From: JAVZLH01 sp038883475
GTDB lineage: Archaea > Thermoproteota > Bathyarchaeia > Bathyarchaeales > Bathycorpusculaceae
Direction of reading: 5' to 3'
Length of the DNA stretch: 22,391 bases
NCBI GenBank assembly: GCA_038883475.1
Contig: JAVZMA010000023.1
Span: 1 to 22,391, forward strand
Part shown: positions 6,164-14,153 of the stretch, in pieces
How the letters are laid out: each line of letters opens with the position of its first letter
How positions within the stretch are numbered: the stretch's first letter is position 1
Translations under genes and position numbers: made by a program
The notes under the pieces: model-generated
What the model was told of the DNA's origin: nothing
The model's database searches: none
What the model saw: the letters and a program-made list of their open reading frames with translations, nothing else

Positions 6164-6565
6164 TTAAGGTGGTGGTCTTTTTTGTGCGTATTGGTATCTG
6201 CGGGGTTTTCCTTCGCGTGTTAAAATGCCATCTTTAACCAAGTCTATTAGGGCGTGGGCTACTGCCGTGCGATCATAGTGGAAGCCTCTTTTTGCCATTT
6301 CGCTGTGGACTTCGCTTAAGCCCTTAGCCGTTGAGAACCAGCCTTCTTCCCAAAGTTTTTGTATTAGGCTTTTGCATGTTTCTGCGCGTGGCGGTGGTGG
6401 TGCGCGTTCCGCCATCAACGGTGTTTCCTTAAGCTTTTGGGTTACTGTTGTTAGGATGCGGTCTACTGTTGCCTGCAGCTGGTCTTCTTGGCATTCTATT
6501 TCGAATTCTATTTCGCCTATTTTCATTTTTACTCGTATTGGTGGTTTTGCGCTTGTTTCTGTCAA
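6164..6565 (-). CDS. Winged-helix-like protein, paralog 4, divergent from nurA
   Basis: The 133-residue product starts at a TTG with AGGTGG upstream. Its N-terminal module (VKMKIGEIEFEIECQEDQLQ and ATVDRILTTV) matches the genes at 1452, 1968 and 3128. A short Pro-rich linker (APPPPRAE) leads to a winged-helix-like domain: CKSLIQKLWEEGWFSTAKGL, HSEMAKRGFHYDRTAVAHAL, DLVKDGILTREG and wing RRYQYAQ. The C-terminal part is closest to paralog 1. A frame extending to 6709 exists, but its first 48 residues would cross the TATA box at 6615-6622 and the inverted repeat at 6590-6612, so it is rejected. The position next to that repeat suggests autoregulation and perhaps control of nurA-herA. Confidence 0.7.
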   Translation of the reverse strand: MTETSAKPPIRVKMKIGEIEFEIECQEDQLQATVDRILTTVTQKLKETPLMAERAPPPPRAETCKSLIQKLWEEGWFSTAKGLSEVHSEMAKRGFHYDRTAVAHALIDLVKDGILTREGKPRRYQYAQKRPPP

Positions 6566-6589
6566 TTTTCCACCTTGTTGCTTATTGAA

Positions 6590-6622
6590 TTGTGCATCTT
6601 GTTCATGCACAACACTTATATA
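6590..6622. promoter_or_regulatory. Divergent promoter with 8-bp inverted repeat (operator) between the winged-helix gene and nurA
   Basis: TTGTGCAT (6590-6597) and ATGCACAA (6605-6612) form a perfect inverted repeat with a 7-nt spacer. Immediately next to it, CTTATATA (6615-6622) followed by T reads as a TATA box on both strands. For the minus-strand gene the repeat sits between the TATA box and the expected start (about 6590), a repressor position; for nurA it lies upstream of the TATA box. nurA would have a leader of only about 10 nt. Confidence 0.6.
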
Positions 6623-6655
6623 TGCCTTCCTCAAACAAACTGCTATTGGTGAATC

Positions 6656-7723
6656 TTGGTGATTGAACAATACACTATAACAACAACACCAAAATATAAC
6701 TTTCCACACCCCGCCACAGACACAACATTACCCCAAAGACTCATAGAACTAAGCATCCACTCCCTAAAAAACGCAGTAAACACCAACCCCATTCAACTAA
6801 ACCAACAAACAATTCAACAACCATTCAACAACATACGCCTAAGCCCAAAACCAATACCACTAAGCCCCAAACACGACGCAACAACAATAGCAGCAATAGA
6901 CACCTCAAGCATGAAAATAGGCGAAACCGCCACAGGCATACTCATAGCAATAAGAGGAGCAACAGTCTGGAAACAAAACAGCAACTATCGCTACCTAAGA
7001 ATCGGACCCTTCATAATCCACATAACAGAAGAAAACAAAACAGAAGTCTACAACGCCTTACAAAAGGCTTATAGCAACACCCATTGCGAAAGCCAACACC
7101 AAAATCTCCAAAACTTCCAAATACCAACACGACTGGCAAATCTGCTTGAAAAATGGCTCCAAACAACACTATCAAAAACTCTAAGCGGTGGGCTAATCCT
7201 CTTCGACGGGTCACTAACCGCTGGAACCCCAGACACCCCAACAAACCTAATGAAAGAAATCCTAAGCAACGCGAGAGCAAGAGGCAACGTAGCCCTAGCC
7301 TTCTCAAAAATGACAACCCTAAGAATTAACGGAATCCTCATAACCGACCTCGCCCAAGAGCATAAACCACCATACATTCTAGAAACTGAAGGCTTATGCA
7401 CAAAACCCCCAACAGTCATGCTTGGAGAAGTCTACATAGCCAAACTAACCCACGGAAACTATGCCTTCAGGCTTGATATAGATAAGGAAATCCCAGCGGA
7501 ACAGAGAATAGAAGCCGTGGAAAAGCTTTTGGGAAACGACCTCCTCACACAGGGCTATCCGGAAACACTGCGGCTGGCGCACATTCTCTGCACATTCACA
7601 GCAAACGAAGTCATAGCCATGCAACACTTCGCCACACGCAATTATGGATTAAAACTGGTGAACAGACCAAACATGCATAAAATCCTCTTCGGACCCTTCG
7701 GGAAAGGTGATAATGCATCATGA
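6656..7723 (+). CDS. nurA: NurA-family 5'-3' nuclease
   Basis: The 355-residue protein fits NurA, the nuclease that works with the HerA hexameric translocase in DNA end resection. Visible motifs are AAIDTSSMKIGE (Asp82, the first metal ligand), LILFDGSL (Asp184), RLDIDKEIP near 272, and YPETLRLAHIL (His309), the family's C-terminal signature. The gene starts at a TTG with GGTGA only three bases away. It overlaps herA by an ATGA, so translation is coupled. The first two-thirds use strikingly G-poor, A/C-rich codons (CTA, ATA, ACA, CCA, CAA); from about 7470 the usage becomes ordinary. No mre11 or rad50 gene is adjacent, unlike many archaeal herA-nurA loci. Family assignment is firm; in vivo partner and role are inferred. 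Confidence 0.85.
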   Translation: MVIEQYTITTTPKYNFPHPATDTTLPQRLIELSIHSLKNAVNTNPIQLNQQTIQQPFNNIRLSPKPIPLSPKHDATTIAAIDTSSMKIGETATGILIAIRGATVWKQNSNYRYLRIGPFIIHITEENKTEVYNALQKAYSNTHCESQHQNLQNFQIPTRLANLLEKWLQTTLSKTLSGGLILFDGSLTAGTPDTPTNLMKEILSNARARGNVALAFSKMTTLRINGILITDLAQEHKPPYILETEGLCTKPPTVMLGEVYIAKLTHGNYAFRLDIDKEIPAEQRIEAVEKLLGNDLLTQGYPETLRLAHILCTFTANEVIAMQHFATRNYGLKLVNRPNMHKILFGPFGKGDNAS

Positions 7724-9195
7724 GACTCTACAAGAAAGAAGGAAACATGGTTCAAATCTTAAGCTTCCCAAACGAAACAGTGGAAAAAGGCGATTACCTC
7801 CTAATAGAAGACGGCGAAGCGGGAAAAGCCCTAATAGCCCAAGTAATAGACGTGCAGTTCGCAAGTATACCAGGCGTTTTGGAAGAGCTTTTGCGAAGCC
7901 TTCCAGACGGAGGCGAACTAATCCAAGGTGAAGACATAGACCCGTTGGAAATTGCGCCCCACATAACCTACATTCAAGACGCGAGCTTGCTCATTTGCAA
8001 AATCCGCGCAACAGTTGAAGGTGAAAACCTAAGCCCAAGCAGTTCATGGCTTCCGTCGCGCTCAAAATCAACAATAAAGAGGCTTTCCATTCCAACGCTT
8101 TTGAAGCTTGTAAAGGTCGGCGGCAAACTCCCGATAATAGTGGGCGGAACAAAAGACGCCTCGCTCCTAACAATCGACGCCTCTGACTTAGATGGGCGAC
8201 TAAACATTGTAACTGGGAAGAAGGAAACCGGCAAGTCGCACCTATCCAAACTTTTGATGCTGAACCTTGTTGGTTACAAAGCCACCGTTGTTGTTTTTGA
8301 CTTGAACGGTGAATATTTGAGGCTTGGAATGACTGCGGATGGGAAAAGAAACGCCTATTACGACAAGATTCATGTTTTGACACCAGCCCAAAACTTTAAG
8401 GTAGCATTCAAACACGTAAACCTCCACGTATTGTTGGGCATTCTAATCCATGCGCTTCATTTGCCGGGAACATCCGCCCGCGAGTTTAGGCGTATTTGGC
8501 AGTCGCTTAAAGAAAGAGACATGCTAAGCCTTCACGAGTTGGGAGAAGCCATACGCAATTGGCACTGCAACCAGCATGTTCGCGACGCGCTTTTTTCACG
8601 GTATCACGCACTTGTAAACTCCGGATTCTTTACGGATGAAAACGCTTCAACCATGCTTTTGGAAGAATGCCTTTTCAAAGCCAAAGAACAGGGCGGAGCA
8701 ATAATAATAAATTTGAGGAACACTTCTTCAATTGACCGCCAAATAGTTGTGGAATACGTGCTTGGAAAGCTTGTGGAGTTGCTGACAAGCTGGAAGCTGA
8801 AGGCAGTCTTCCTCTTCGCTGAAGAAGCGCATTTGTATTTGCGTGAAACTTATTGGGATGACATTGTAACGCGCATGCGCCACTTCGGCATATTCACAAC
8901 ATTCATAACGAACCAGCCAGACACAATACGCGAAAACATTTACCGACAAGCAGACAACATTTTTCTTTTCAATTTTACGAACGAGCATGATTTGGAAGTG
9001 GTTTCACGGGCGGCGCGTGTTGACGCAGAAACTGTAAAGTCTATTGCTAAGGATTTACCGCCACATCATTGCTTAGTACTTGGGAAGGTTGTTAAGGATT
9101 TTCCAATAGTTGTGAAAGTTAAAGCCTTAGACGTGGAAACAATGGGAGAAACAAGACTTTTCTTTAAAGAAGAGCATATTAGCGGCAGGAGTTGA
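7720..9195 (+). CDS. herA: HerA-family DNA translocase/helicase ATPase
   Basis: The 491-residue ATPase has an N-terminal beta-barrel-like HAS region (about 10-110), then Walker A GKKETGKS (166-173), VVFDLNGEYLRLG (191-203) as typical after strand 2, Walker B VFLFAEEAH (363-371), and a sensor-like TNQPDTIREN (397-406). These match the HerA/FtsK superfamily (DUF87). The P-loop differs from the common G-x-T-G-S-G-K-S form by having KKET. It forms a hexameric ring that powers and regulates NurA; the ATGA overlap with nurA supports this pairing. The 3' end overlaps the convergent Nudix gene by 17 nt. Role is DNA end processing, or possibly defence; the neighbourhood of toxin-antitoxin genes keeps the latter open. 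Confidence 0.87.
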   Translation: MRLYKKEGNMVQILSFPNETVEKGDYLLIEDGEAGKALIAQVIDVQFASIPGVLEELLRSLPDGGELIQGEDIDPLEIAPHITYIQDASLLICKIRATVEGENLSPSSSWLPSRSKSTIKRLSIPTLLKLVKVGGKLPIIVGGTKDASLLTIDASDLDGRLNIVTGKKETGKSHLSKLLMLNLVGYKATVVVFDLNGEYLRLGMTADGKRNAYYDKIHVLTPAQNFKVAFKHVNLHVLLGILIHALHLPGTSAREFRRIWQSLKERDMLSLHELGEAIRNWHCNQHVRDALFSRYHALVNSGFFTDENASTMLLEECLFKAKEQGGAIIINLRNTSSIDRQIVVEYVLGKLVELLTSWKLKAVFLFAEEAHLYLRETYWDDIVTRMRHFGIFTTFITNQPDTIRENIYRQADNIFLFNFTNEHDLEVVSRAARVDAETVKSIAKDLPPHHCLVLGKVVKDFPIVVKVKALDVETMGETRLFFKEEHISGRS

Positions 9196-9643
9196 GCTTT
9201 TGGAGTTTCTCCCTGTTCCTTCTTAAAAACTCTCTAAGGGTTTTTGTTAAATCGTATTGTTCCACCTCATTCAATGGAACCCATTTTAGGTCTTCTGCGT
9301 CGCTTGCCGCCCTAAGCGTTCCACCCTTAAGCTTCACAAAATAATCCAGTATAACAAAGTGGTATTTCACGTCGCCATTGCCATCCCTGACAATATTATT
9401 AACAATGTCAATATGCTCGGGTTCACCGACCTCAAGACCAGTTTCTTCCCGAACTTCTCTAATAACGGTCTGCTCCACACTTTCACCAAGCTCAACCAAA
9501 CCGCCTGGAATACTCCATTTTCCCTTTCCAGGCTCATATTTTCTCTTTTCAATAAGTAATTTGCCGTTGCAGATTATTACTGCACCTACGCCGACGATGG
9601 GTTGTTTAGGGTAAAGCCTTTTGACCAATTGAAACGCCTCCAT
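9179..9643 (-). CDS. Nudix hydrolase
   Basis: The 154-residue product has a perfect Nudix box from Gly48 to Leu70 (GLVELGESVEQTVIREVR then EETGL; G-x5-E-x7-R-E-U-x-E-E-x-G-U). The upstream GKWSIPGG and downstream SDAEDLKWVPLNEV are also typical. It would hydrolyse a nucleoside diphosphate linked to another group using divalent metal. The family resembles ADP-ribose or 8-oxo-dGTP-type hydrolases, but the exact substrate cannot be told. The ATG at 9643 lies 9 nt after the stop of the MacB-like permease, so it may be the last gene of the PadR-ABC operon. Its end overlaps herA, which is convergent. Confidence 0.92.
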   Translation of the reverse strand: MEAFQLVKRLYPKQPIVGVGAVIICNGKLLIEKRKYEPGKGKWSIPGGLVELGESVEQTVIREVREETGLEVGEPEHIDIVNNIVRDGNGDVKYHFVILDYFVKLKGGTLRAASDAEDLKWVPLNEVEQYDLTKTLREFLRRNREKLQKLNSCR

Positions 9644-9652
9644 AATATTTGT

Positions 9653-10921
9653 TTACTCGTATCTTAAAGCTTCTACGGGTTTAAGCTTTGAAGCTCGCCA
9701 AGCTGGGTAAAGCCCAAAGACTACACTCACTATTATTCCGAAAGCTAATGCGCCTATTAGAACTGTTGGCGTTAAGACTGGTGTTATTGATATTTGGGTT
9801 GCCATTGCAGCTTGGTTTGCGCCTTGAAGCCTTCCACCGCCAAAAATTCCCAGTCTTGCAACTATGTTTGCTAATCCCCAGCCTGAAATTATTCCTATCA
9901 CAGCGCCCATAAACCCTATTATTGCCGCTTCGCTTAAGAAAATTGTGAGCACAGTTCTGTTCTTCATGCCAAGCGCCTTAAGTATGCCTATTTCACGGGT
10001 CCTCTCCATCAAAGAAACAATCATAATATTCATTATGCCTACTCCAGCAACCAGAAGCGAAATTCCGGCAATCCCAGCTAAGAAGAAATTAACGTTGGAA
10101 AACACTGCGGAAATTATGTCAATAACAGCGGTGGCGGAGGTAACGGAAACTTGGTTGTTGAATGCTGTTTTTATGGCTTCGGAGACTCCATCAATTGTCG
10201 CTTTGCTGTCATCCTTTAATAAAACAATGATTGTGCTGCATTCATTTGTTTCGAAGAAGCTCTGTGCTTGAGAAATTGGAATATAGACGCCGAAATCTGA
10301 AGGCCCGCCTAGATTGAAGCCTCCAATTTCTTCAAGTACGGCTGTTATTCGTCCAGTGTAAGTTTTGTTTTCCTGCGTTGAATCGCTCCGCTTTATCCAT
10401 GTTATCGTAACAGTGTCGCCAACGTTTGCTATTGTTGTTCCATTTTGCCATGGGTCATGCACCCTTGCGCCTATGACAACTGAATCATTTTCTGATGTAA
10501 TGTTTCCTTTTGCGGGGACAAATGTGCTTTCGTAAATTTTTTGGTATTCGTCGAAGTCTACGCCTACAACGTTGACCGTGAATATTCTTCCACTCGCGTT
10601 TATGAAGCATGTTTTCTGCATTATTGCTACCGCCCCGCTCACATTTTCGCTTAAACCCTCTATTGTCTGTGCATCTGAAACAAAAAGCGGAATACTTGTT
10701 TCCCCTCCGCCCAGTCCACCTCTCGGGGAGACTATGAGCGTTTTTGTCGCGAAGCCTTTTTGCAGTTGCGTCGTTATGGTGCCTTGGAATCCTTGGCTGA
10801 AGGAGAGAAGCGCGACGATGGCGGCTATGCCGATAACCACGCCGAGAGTTGTTAAGGCAGCGCGGAGTTTTCGAAGTCTTATGGCGCTGAAAGCGTAGGA
10901 TAAAACGTCTGCAACGTTCAT
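9653..10921 (-). CDS. MacB/FtsX-type ABC transporter permease
   Basis: The 422-residue protein has the MacB core architecture: one N-terminal membrane helix (about 22-42, after the basic SAIRLRKLRAALTT), a large extracytoplasmic domain (about 45-270), then three helices (about 272-300, 325-350 and 385-410). The motifs MERTREIGILKALGMK and GLYPAWRASKLKPVEALRYE are diagnostic of the family. It works with the ATPase encoded immediately upstream. Such systems couple cytoplasmic ATP hydrolysis to movement of the outer domain, exporting peptides, lipids or drugs. There is no base between the ATPase stop and this start region (stop at 10922-10924, ATG at 10921). Substrate unknown. Confidence 0.92.
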   Translation of the reverse strand: MNVADVLSYAFSAIRLRKLRAALTTLGVVIGIAAIVALLSFSQGFQGTITTQLQKGFATKTLIVSPRGGLGGGETSIPLFVSDAQTIEGLSENVSGAVAIMQKTCFINASGRIFTVNVVGVDFDEYQKIYESTFVPAKGNITSENDSVVIGARVHDPWQNGTTIANVGDTVTITWIKRSDSTQENKTYTGRITAVLEEIGGFNLGGPSDFGVYIPISQAQSFFETNECSTIIVLLKDDSKATIDGVSEAIKTAFNNQVSVTSATAVIDIISAVFSNVNFFLAGIAGISLLVAGVGIMNIMIVSLMERTREIGILKALGMKNRTVLTIFLSEAAIIGFMGAVIGIISGWGLANIVARLGIFGGGRLQGANQAAMATQISITPVLTPTVLIGALAFGIIVSVVFGLYPAWRASKLKPVEALRYE

Positions 10922-11605
10922 TTAGTTCACCATGTCTTCAACGATTAATCCGTCAAGCATCTTGACGGTTCTTTTTGCTTCTGAAGCTAAACGCTGGTCA
11001 TGGGTAACCATAATTATAGTCACGCCTTTACTGGCGTTTAATCCCTTGACAAGTTGTATTATTTCCATGGCGTTTTTCGAGTCTATATTGCCCGTCGGCT
11101 CATCCATTAGGAGAAAAGCTGGATTGTTGGCTAAGGCTCTTGCAATTGCGACGCGCTGCTGCTCGCCGCCACTTAGTTCCGTTGGCTTATGATTCATCCG
11201 CCCCCTTAACCCAACTATTTCAAGAAGTTCTTCTGCACGTTTTATGCGCTCGTCTCTGCTTAATCCCGCGATGGCCATTGGCAACTCAATATTCTGTCTG
11301 GCGGTTAAACGTGGAATCAAGTTGAAAAATTGGAAGACGAAACCTATCCTGCGTCTTAAATCGGCAAGTTGATTGTCATTAAGCTTTGAAATGTCAACTC
11401 CGTCAATTAGCACTATGCCGTCAGTTGGCTTGTCCAACGCGCCTATCAAATTCAAGAGCGTTGACTTGCCGCTTCCAGACGGTCCCAAAACGGCTAGGAA
11501 CTCGCCTTTCTCAACCTTTAGGTTTACGCCGCGGAGGGCTTCAACTGGAACCTTACCCAGCATGTAGGTCTTTCTGAGGTTTACTGCCTCAACGATTGCC
11601 GCCAT
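10922..11605 (-). CDS. MacB/LolD-type ABC transporter ATP-binding protein
   Basis: The 227-residue ATPase has Walker A GPSGSGKS (41-48), Q-loop around FVFQFFNLIP, signature LSGGEQQRVAIARAL (144-158), Walker B FLLMDEPTGNID (164-175) and H-loop VTHD (His202). The length and the FNLIP/TGNID signatures are those of the LolD/MacB group that pairs with FtsX-like permeases. It is encoded directly before such a permease and 15 nt after the ABC-2 permease gene. It is a cytoplasmic subunit on the inner face of the membrane. Confidence 0.95.
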   Translation of the reverse strand: MAAIVEAVNLRKTYMLGKVPVEALRGVNLKVEKGEFLAVLGPSGSGKSTLLNLIGALDKPTDGIVLIDGVDISKLNDNQLADLRRRIGFVFQFFNLIPRLTARQNIELPMAIAGLSRDERIKRAEELLEIVGLRGRMNHKPTELSGGEQQRVAIARALANNPAFLLMDEPTGNIDSKNAMEIIQLVKGLNASKGVTIIMVTHDQRLASEAKRTVKMLDGLIVEDMVN

Positions 11606-11620
11606 GTTTTAACCTTCATT

Positions 11621-12574
11621 TTACTTGGTTAGGTATCTCCATGATAGCACTATGCCGATTGCAGCTAAGACTATTGCAAACATGCTGAGATACGCGAAGT
11701 CCATCATCAAGGCTGAAGCATCTAATGGCAGTATAGTCAACTGCCTAACCGCGTCTGTTACGTAGGAAAGCGGGTTGACACGTGCTATTGCCTGCATCCA
11801 GTCTGGCATCAGAGAGATAGGGAAGAAGGTGTTGCTTGCAAACATCAGAGGCATCATGATCAGGCTTATGATTTGCATCGGCCTCTCCATTCTTGTGGAT
11901 CTTAAGGAGAACGCGATGAAAACGGATGAAAGCCCCACGCCAAGTAGGAATATTGCAGCGTAAATTCCTAGCAGGTTAAGCAAAGTGAACGTTGAACTTA
12001 ACTGCAGTCCTAGAACGTATGCGAGCGCCAATATTATAGTCGCTTGGAACATCGCCCTCAATGTTGCGTTGAGAACTTTTGAAAATATTATTGCTCCGCG
12101 TGGCACTGGAGTGCTTAAAACTTTGTCCAGAAAGCCCAGACGCCTATCCCAAACTATTGACATGCCGCTGAACATTGTCGTGGTCATAACGATCATGGAT
12201 ATCATGCCAACAGCCATATAGCTGAAGTAGTCTGCAACACCGAAAGTGTTCTGCATAACCTTTGCGCCTATGTCAGAGAACATTTGTTGAAGTTGTTGCT
12301 CAATCAGCGTGCCAGGGATAATTATAACTCCATTCACAGGAGGGATTACAAAGCTTCCGGGTATTGTTATGTCGGGAACGCTTATGTTGCCTAGGTTGCC
12401 GCTGGTGAACAGTGCACCTATGTTCATTGATTTGCCTAAAAGTCCCATCCATATTAATGGCTGAAGCACAAGCATCAAAACCATCACGGGATCTTTCAGC
12501 CATTTTTTAAGCTCTCTGACCGTTAAAGCCCACAAACCACGAGTTAGGCTTGGATGATACTCATTTGCGCTCAT
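11621..12574 (-). CDS. ABC-2 type transporter permease
   Basis: The 317-residue protein has six likely membrane segments (about 28-46, 117-139, 162-190, 200-222, 234-256 and 294-312). An extracytoplasmic loop of about 70 residues follows the first. MSIVWDRRLGFLDKVLSTPV and the signature NPLSYVTDAVRQL (267-279) are standard for ABC-2 (DrrB-like) exporters. Its ATG overlaps the stop of the DrrA-like ATPase gene by four bases, so the two form one exporter. Likely substrates are drugs, lipids or polysaccharides, not determinable here. Confidence 0.92.
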   Translation of the reverse strand: MSANEYHPSLTRGLWALTVRELKKWLKDPVMVLMLVLQPLIWMGLLGKSMNIGALFTSGNLGNISVPDITIPGSFVIPPVNGVIIIPGTLIEQQLQQMFSDIGAKVMQNTFGVADYFSYMAVGMISMIVMTTTMFSGMSIVWDRRLGFLDKVLSTPVPRGAIIFSKVLNATLRAMFQATIILALAYVLGLQLSSTFTLLNLLGIYAAIFLLGVGLSSVFIAFSLRSTRMERPMQIISLIMMPLMFASNTFFPISLMPDWMQAIARVNPLSYVTDAVRQLTILPLDASALMMDFAYLSMFAIVLAAIGIVLSWRYLTK

Positions 12575-13572
12575 CCTCTAGCCCTCCTAAGGGTTAATCT
12601 CTGCGAAATGAAGGCTTCCTTGGATTCTTCCGTATCACGCATAGCCTTACCAGTGTACTCCAAATAAACCTCGTTTAGCGTCGGCTCGGTAAGCGAAAGC
12701 TTTGTCACCGTGTAGCCCTTCTTCCGCAACGCCTCAATTATGAGTGGGGCAGTTACTTCTCCAGCCTCAGCCTTAATCCGATAGGCGCCATCTTCGTTTT
12801 TTACCTCTTTAACGTTTTTAACGCCGCGGATAATTTCGCTTACGTCTGCGTTTTCTTTTATGCTTATTGTGATTATGTCACCGCCTAGACCCTCTTTAAG
12901 CTCGCTTGGTGTTCCAGTCACAATTATTTTTCCATGGTCAATTATGGCTATGCGGTCGCAGAGGGCGTCAGCCTCCTCCAAATAATGCGTGGTCATGAAA
13001 AGCGTCATACCGTACTCCTTCTTCAAACGCCTAATATAGTTCCATGTTGCAGTCCTAGTCTGAACATCTAAGCCAAGAGTTGGCTCATCCAAGAAAAGCA
13101 CCCTCGGCCTATTAATCAGCCCACATGCAAGTTCGAGTCTACGCCGCATTCCACCAGAGTAGGTTTCGACACGTTTGTCTTTGAAGTTGGTTAGTTCCAC
13201 GAGTTCAAGCAGCTCAAGCGCGCGTTTTTTGGAGACCTCTCGGGGAATTCCGTAAAGGTCTGCGCATAAAATTATATTTTCGTATCCTGTCAAGTCCTCG
13301 TCCGCTGTGTATTCTTGGGGGACGACGCCTATGACTTCTCTAACCATGCTTGCTTGTTTCACAATGTCGAAGCCTAAAACTGAAGCTTTGCCTTCTGTGG
13401 GCTTTAAAACAGTTATTAACATGTTGATTGTTGTTGTTTTTCCAGCGCCATTTGGCCCTAGAAAACCGTAGACTTCGCCGTCTTTAACACTGAAGCTCAC
13501 GTGGTCAACGGCCACAATGCTTTTGTTGAAAACTTTTGTCAACCCTTCAGCAACAATTATGTCATCACTCAT
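12571..13572 (-). CDS. DrrA-like ABC-2 exporter ATP-binding protein
   Basis: Numbered from the chosen start, Walker A GPNGAGKT is at 39-46, Q-loop GVVPQ near 82-86, signature YSGGMRRRLELA from 138, Walker B VLFLDEPTLGLD at 158-169 and H-loop TTH at 194-196. The C-terminal 100 residues (ENADVSEIIRG, then LTEPTLNEVYLEYTG) match the extension of daunorubicin-resistance-type ATPases. The start chosen is the ATG at 13572 because GGTGA sits five bases upstream, the same arrangement as for the PadR gene; a GTG three codons earlier is possible. It overlaps the end of the PadR gene by 8 nt, so regulator and exporter are co-translated. Confidence 0.93.
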   Translation of the reverse strand: MSDDIIVAEGLTKVFNKSIVAVDHVSFSVKDGEVYGFLGPNGAGKTTTINMLITVLKPTEGKASVLGFDIVKQASMVREVIGVVPQEYTADEDLTGYENIILCADLYGIPREVSKKRALELLELVELTNFKDKRVETYSGGMRRRLELACGLINRPRVLFLDEPTLGLDVQTRTATWNYIRRLKKEYGMTLFMTTHYLEEADALCDRIAIIDHGKIIVTGTPSELKEGLGGDIITISIKENADVSEIIRGVKNVKEVKNEDGAYRIKAEAGEVTAPLIIEALRKKGYTVTKLSLTEPTLNEVYLEYTGKAMRDTEESKEAFISQRLTLRRARG

Positions 13573-14140
13573 TCCGCTCACCCTCTAGTTTCCTACTTAT
13601 TTTTTCAAGCTTATCCGCAGTCTCGTTTAGAACTTTTAAAGTTTCCTCAAAAACTTGCTCCGAAAGCCTTTCTCCAACGTTAATGCCTATACTTGCGAAG
13701 GCTCTAAGAAGCCTACGGGAGGATTCACACAGTTCGGCGGCTTTCTCCGCTGGCAGCCCACGCCACATGATGCCAAAAAATGGCGGTGCGAGAAACTTAG
13801 CTTTGTCCTTGTACTGTTCTCTAATTTTTCTTTGTTCTTCAAGAAGCTTTTTCCCCTTGTCCGTGAGCGTGTAACGTTTTATTCCACTTTCCTCTGTCGG
13901 AACTTCTTTAATGTAGCCATTATCTTGCAGCCAAGCCAACAAGGGATAGACCGATCCGGGACTAGGCTTCCAAAGCCTATTTGTCCGCTTTTCTATTTCG
14001 CTTATTATTTCCGAGCCAGAGTGAGGTTTCTCATTTAATAGTTCTAGCACTTGATAGCGGAGGAAACCTTTTGGAACAGCTGCCATATGCCTCATCCAAT
14101 GCTTGAACGGAGGGGGCGGTGGGGGGAAATTTTCAAACAT
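13565..14140 (-). CDS. PadR-family transcriptional regulator
   Basis: The winged helix is typical: FLRYQVLELLNEKPHSGSEI, IEKRTNRLWKPSPGSVYPLL, WLQDNGYIKEVPTEESGIKR, YTLTDKGKKLLEEQ. The SPGSVYPLLAWLQ recognition region and YTLTDKG wing are the PadR signature. A long C-terminal helical part (about 120-191) would dimerise. The N-terminus carries a run of six prolines (FENFPPPPPPFKHWMRHM), as in some multidrug-responsive PadR proteins. The start is the ATG at 14140 with GGTGA five bases upstream; in-frame codons further up cross the promoter. It precedes two ABC exporters, so it very likely represses them and senses their substrate. A dyad at its promoter fits autoregulation. Confidence 0.92.
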   Translation of the reverse strand: MFENFPPPPPPFKHWMRHMAAVPKGFLRYQVLELLNEKPHSGSEIISEIEKRTNRLWKPSPGSVYPLLAWLQDNGYIKEVPTEESGIKRYTLTDKGKKLLEEQRKIREQYKDKAKFLAPPFFGIMWRGLPAEKAAELCESSRRLLRAFASIGINVGERLSEQVFEETLKVLNETADKLEKISRKLEGERNE

Positions 14141-14153
14141 GCTTGTCACCATT

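Noticed and set aside
6566..6709. N-terminal extension of the paralog 4 frame (48 residues up to an ATG at 6709)
   Set aside because: It crosses the TATA box at 6615-6622 and the inverted repeat, reads unlike a protein N-terminus (CCCYSVLF), and overlaps nurA. The TTG at 6565 has an AGGTGG just upstream.
14109..14126. G-rich run GGAGGGGGCGGTGGGGGG as possible quadruplex
   Set aside because: It is explained by the proline codons of the PadR N-terminus on the other strand. A structural role cannot be supported from this alone.
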